Shown: in pieces, positions 61,160-64,000 of the stretch
How positions within the stretch are numbered: position 1 is the first letter of the stretch
Layout: each line of letters opens with the position of its first letter
NCBI GenBank assembly: GCA_019638595.1
Contig: JAHBTJ010000004.1
Coordinates: 62,001 to 126,000, forward strand
DNA length: 64,000 nucleotides
Direction of reading: 5' to 3'
Origin: Chitinophagaceae bacterium
GTDB taxonomy: Bacteria; Bacteroidota; Bacteroidia; Chitinophagales; Chitinophagaceae
The notes under the pieces: generated by a model
What the model was told of the DNA's origin: nothing
The model's input: the letters and a program-made list of their open reading frames with translations, nothing else
Databases searched by the model: none
Translations under genes and position numbers: made by a program

Positions 61160-62324
61160 AATAACACAATACGAATCAGGTTTAAGTAAAAAGATAATTC
61201 CAATAATTGTTGATGATAATGGAGTTCCCTTTCTCCATGTTTTTGTTTATTTAACTCTGTCAAAATTTAAGGGATTAAGTTACAATACTCAATATGCCTA
61301 CGTAAACATAATAAAAGAATTGTATCTAAACTTTGCATCAAAAGGTATTAAACTAAGTGAAGTACTCCTACAAGGGGATTATGATGTCTTTTTTAAGCAT
61401 TTCGAAGCATTATCTGGTAGCTTTATTTTTAAACAGGAATTAAGTTATCAATCTCAAGTAATTAAGCTTGCATGTATTAGAGACTATATTAGTTGGTCGT
61501 TAGCAAGGTATATTTCCTTAAACTACTCAAAAGAAAAATCAGAAAGGATTAAAAAATTGAACAGCATAAAAGTTCAAGATTTTTTTAATTCGTTCACCTT
61601 TAAATCGGTCACTAATGTAAAGGATTTCAAAAGTCTTGAATCAATTCAGGTTGATATGTTGGTTGAGATTGTACACCCTGAAAGTTCGATTAATCCTTTT
61701 AAAAGGGAATTTAGATTAAGAAACTTTCTGATTATTCAATTCTTGCTTGAAACTGGTTTAAGAATTGGTGAATTGCTAAATCTAACTACAAAAGATTTAA
61801 AAACATTTAATAATTCTTGTAATGTAATAATCGGGGAACATAGCTTTAGTGATTTAGACATAAGAAAAAATAAACCTCAAATTAAAACAAAATATTCTAC
61901 CCGTATAATTGCAATTTCTAGCCAATTGGAAAAACTGTTAGACATATACATCAAAAATGGTAGACGAAATTTTAATAAAATAAAACATCCATTCCTATTT
62001 ACAAGTAGTACAAGCCGTCCTCTGTCGTTGCCTGATATCTACAAGATATTTGATAGGCTAAACCTTACCGGACAAAAACAATATGAAAACAAATGGAAGC
62101 GAGTTTCGCCACATATGCTTAGACATACGTTTGCTTACAATTTTATAAAATACCTAATTGAAGAGAATGGTATTGATATGGAAAGAGCGAAGGATGAACT
62201 AAGAAAAATTTGCGGTTGGAAGAACGATTCAACAATGCCTATCCATTACGTCAAAAGATACATTTCTGAAGTGGCAAACACACATAATGTAACCCGATTA
62301 AATCAGCTATATGAAAAACATTAA
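61155..62324 (+). CDS. Tyrosine recombinase 1 of a tandem set
   Basis: 389 residues from ATG 61155. The catalytic set is R203 (ETGLRIGEL), H319-x2-R322 (SPHMLRHTF), W354 in the H/W position and a Tyr nucleophile at Y364 or Y368 (HYVKRYIS). The N-terminal arm/core-binding domain is about 1-170. It resembles the first recombinase of Tn554- or RIT-type elements. The stop overlaps the next start by 14 bases. Confidence 0.8.
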   Translation: MKITQYESGLSKKIIPIIVDDNGVPFLHVFVYLTLSKFKGLSYNTQYAYVNIIKELYLNFASKGIKLSEVLLQGDYDVFFKHFEALSGSFIFKQELSYQSQVIKLACIRDYISWSLARYISLNYSKEKSERIKKLNSIKVQDFFNSFTFKSVTNVKDFKSLESIQVDMLVEIVHPESSINPFKREFRLRNFLIIQFLLETGLRIGELLNLTTKDLKTFNNSCNVIIGEHSFSDLDIRKNKPQIKTKYSTRIIAISSQLEKLLDIYIKNGRRNFNKIKHPFLFTSSTSRPLSLPDIYKIFDRLNLTGQKQYENKWKRVSPHMLRHTFAYNFIKYLIEENGIDMERAKDELRKICGWKNDSTMPIHYVKRYISEVANTHNVTRLNQLYEKH

Positions 62325-63822
62325 GCAATTAGAAATCGAGTTTTTTTCAAAGGAAAGATTTGATGATATAAACCAGGACTACTATCGATTTAATCCTCCT
62401 GTATCAAAGACAGGAAAGTTTACAGCAGATTTACAAATGGAGAGTGATGTTTGGTCATTTTTGGCGAATGGAGAAAGAACAAAAATAAATTGGAGTAAAC
62501 TAACTCATTTATCCAACCAAATGAAAGAAGTATTGAAAGGGTTCATATTTAGCCAAATAAATAGAGTAGCGTCTTCATATATTAAGTCTTCTCACGTTGA
62601 GCTCCTTAAGTATCTCAACAAAAACGAAGAATTATGTACGCTTCCTTGGAGATGGGAGGACTTGAACTACCACATAGGCTCTGAATCATTCCTTATAAAA
62701 GGAAGGCTTTTCTACTGCCTAAAAGCATTTTATAAATGGGGAATTGATAGAGGTTTGTTTGGTTTCGAAAATGACCTCTATGATTTACTTAGTGAGATCA
62801 AATTGGGAAAATTGAACAGTTACTCTAAAGTATATCTGAGGCAGACAACAATTGATCTTGAAAAGATAAATAATTTACGAAAATTTGTGTCTGTTGAAAA
62901 TGAGAAATTAAATTTTATAAGTCGAAAAGAATTGACGGAAGTTATTCTGTTGCAGCTATGCCTAGAATTAGCCCCAAGACCCTCACAGATTTTCAATTTA
63001 AACAATAATGATTTAATTGTAATTGATGGGATAAAAGAAAAGTATTGCACACTCAATCTTCCGATGAGTAAAAAAAGAAATCCTATCATAGTAGAAAAAA
63101 GAGTAAGAAAAATTACAAATTCGTTAAGTGATAAAATTGCAAAGCTAATTGTCCTAAATCAAGCCTCATTTAATATTCAAGAAGACGGAGCACTTTTCAT
63201 AAGTGAAAGAGGTAGGCGAATGAGCGCAAATTCGATAATGATTATGATCTCTAAATGTTTAAAAAGCAAAGCAGGATTTGAATTAGATGAAAGTACAATT
63301 ATTCTACGCCACTATTTAGCCCAATCTCTTGCAGATCAAGGTGCGTCGGCTGAAGTAATTGCTGAATTATTAGGTCACAATTCAACCTTACCAGCCAGAG
63401 CATATATTGCAGCAACACCAAAAATCGCTGAGATCAAAACGAAAGCATTAGGTAAAAGTAATTCCTATAAAAATATTATTGAGATGCTAAATACTGGAAA
63501 ACTCATTTCCAGAATGGATGTACAAAAGGCAAAATGGGTAAAAGGTTTAATAGGGACACAATATATTGGCGATATCGGTTCATGCAGCCTTGAAAAGGCT
63601 TGTCCTAAAAACCCTGTTTTTTCATGCTACACATGCAAAAAATTTAACCCATTTAAGGATGGAGAGCATGAAAAAGTACTTCACGGTTTGGAGGAAAATG
63701 CTCAATTTTTTATTGACACAGGAGAAAAGAAAAAAGATATTCAATTTAATCGAACAATCACTCAACTCGAGGAGACAATTGTAGCAGTTAAAAATATTAT
63801 TACTTATATAAAGACTCAATGA
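62311..63822 (+). CDS. Tyrosine recombinase 2 of a tandem set
   Basis: 503 residues. The catalytic R223 (LAPRPSQIF) and an IILRHYLAQSL stretch with a Tyr in AYIAATP are visible, but the His of HxxR is replaced by Ile (IILR). After the catalytic domain comes a Cys-rich tail (GSCSLEKACPKNPVFSCYTC, near residues 423-442) of the kind I associate with the second recombinase of Tn554-like elements. It overlaps gene 1 by 14 bases, indicating coupled translation. Confidence 0.72.
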   Translation: MKNIKQLEIEFFSKERFDDINQDYYRFNPPVSKTGKFTADLQMESDVWSFLANGERTKINWSKLTHLSNQMKEVLKGFIFSQINRVASSYIKSSHVELLKYLNKNEELCTLPWRWEDLNYHIGSESFLIKGRLFYCLKAFYKWGIDRGLFGFENDLYDLLSEIKLGKLNSYSKVYLRQTTIDLEKINNLRKFVSVENEKLNFISRKELTEVILLQLCLELAPRPSQIFNLNNNDLIVIDGIKEKYCTLNLPMSKKRNPIIVEKRVRKITNSLSDKIAKLIVLNQASFNIQEDGALFISERGRRMSANSIMIMISKCLKSKAGFELDESTIILRHYLAQSLADQGASAEVIAELLGHNSTLPARAYIAATPKIAEIKTKALGKSNSYKNIIEMLNTGKLISRMDVQKAKWVKGLIGTQYIGDIGSCSLEKACPKNPVFSCYTCKKFNPFKDGEHEKVLHGLEENAQFFIDTGEKKKDIQFNRTITQLEETIVAVKNIITYIKTQ

Positions 63823-64000
63823 TGGATGAATCAATTTATAAGGCCAACTTAAAAGATTTTGTAAGTAAGGAAAAAGCCATCTTTTCATCTTTGCCTATTA
63901 AAGAAAGCTGGGATTCTATTCAATGGAATATTAAGGAATGGTTATTCCATAGGGGAACTGAGCACACCTTGAGTTTTAATGAATATAAAGTAAGAGTCAA
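63819..64000 (+). CDS. Third gene of the recombinase set (cut by window end)
   Basis: The frame starts ATG ATG overlapping the stop of recombinase 2. The 60 visible codons begin MMDESIYKANLKDFVSKEKA and include DSIQWNIKEWLFHRG. The overlap and A+T-rich composition fit one operon. It may be a third tyrosine recombinase (RIT type) or a TnpC-like helper; the visible part cannot decide. Confidence 0.5.
   Translation, partial: MMDESIYKANLKDFVSKEKAIFSSLPIKESWDSIQWNIKEWLFHRGTEHTLSFNEYKVRV

Overview
The window looks like a chromosome segment of a Bacteroidota bacterium, most likely of the Chitinophagaceae/Chitinophagales type. The signs are TAnnTTTG promoter elements with little Shine-Dalgarno use, a Nudix-type arabinose regulator, a menaquinone-type UbiA prenyltransferase, secreted GH116 and GH78 enzymes, a FjTAL-like tyrosine ammonia-lyase with type II polyketide genes, and a PhnA/PhnY phosphonate operon. 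This is inferred from gene content; no 16S gene is present.

Layout. 1-5.4 kb: L-arabinose genes (araB running off the left edge, AraR-like Nudix repressor, galM), a secreted MORN/TPR protein and pyrR. 5.4-20.2 kb: housekeeping and metabolism (pruA, TrmH-type methyltransferase, UbiA prenyltransferase, ruvX, M20 amidohydrolase, secreted GH116 and GDPD enzymes, der, era), two tRNA genes (Pro-TGG, initiator fMet) and a free-standing leader-peptide/attenuator-like element at 16.2 kb. 20.9-29.4 kb: lpdA, a membrane protein, a phosphonate catabolic operon (cupin-XRE regulator, phnA, phnY, FAD amine oxidase), gpmA and an SGNH hydrolase. 29.6-35.9 kb: a compact p-coumarate-primed polyketide cluster of the flexirubin/aryl-polyene kind (AMP ligase, tyrosine ammonia-lyase, ketoreductase, ketosynthase, ACP, acyltransferase). 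Two copies of a roughly 130-bp element with inverted ends lie in it: one between the ligase and the lyase, one just after the last gene. 36-41.5 kb: transporters and a DedA protein. 41.7-47.7 kb: a haem-copper oxidase operon with an Rrf2 regulator, Ric/ScdA and a hemerythrin, suggesting respiration under low oxygen or nitrosative stress. 47.8-55 kb: LysR regulator, di-haem peroxidase, 1-Cys peroxiredoxin, trans-sulfuration enzyme with ferredoxin, and a GH78 rhamnosidase.

From about 55.1 kb the DNA is visibly more A+T-rich and accessory: an HNH nuclease gene interrupted by a one-base frameshift, a large restriction-nuclease/STAND NTPase (a candidate anti-phage protein), a divergent HEPN-like gene, a SymE-type toxin gene with an internal stop, a stretch dense in stem-loops, a near-perfect inverted repeat, and two overlapping tyrosine recombinase genes plus a third gene cut by the right edge (Tn554/RIT-like arrangement).

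The intergenic spaces of the 7-20 kb part carry degenerate dispersed 'phrase' repeats. The most unusual items are the orphan attenuator at 16.2 kb, the STAND-nuclease/HEPN pair at 55.7-59.8 kb, the phosphonate operon that has an amine oxidase and no PhnW, and the paired inverted-end elements of the polyketide cluster.
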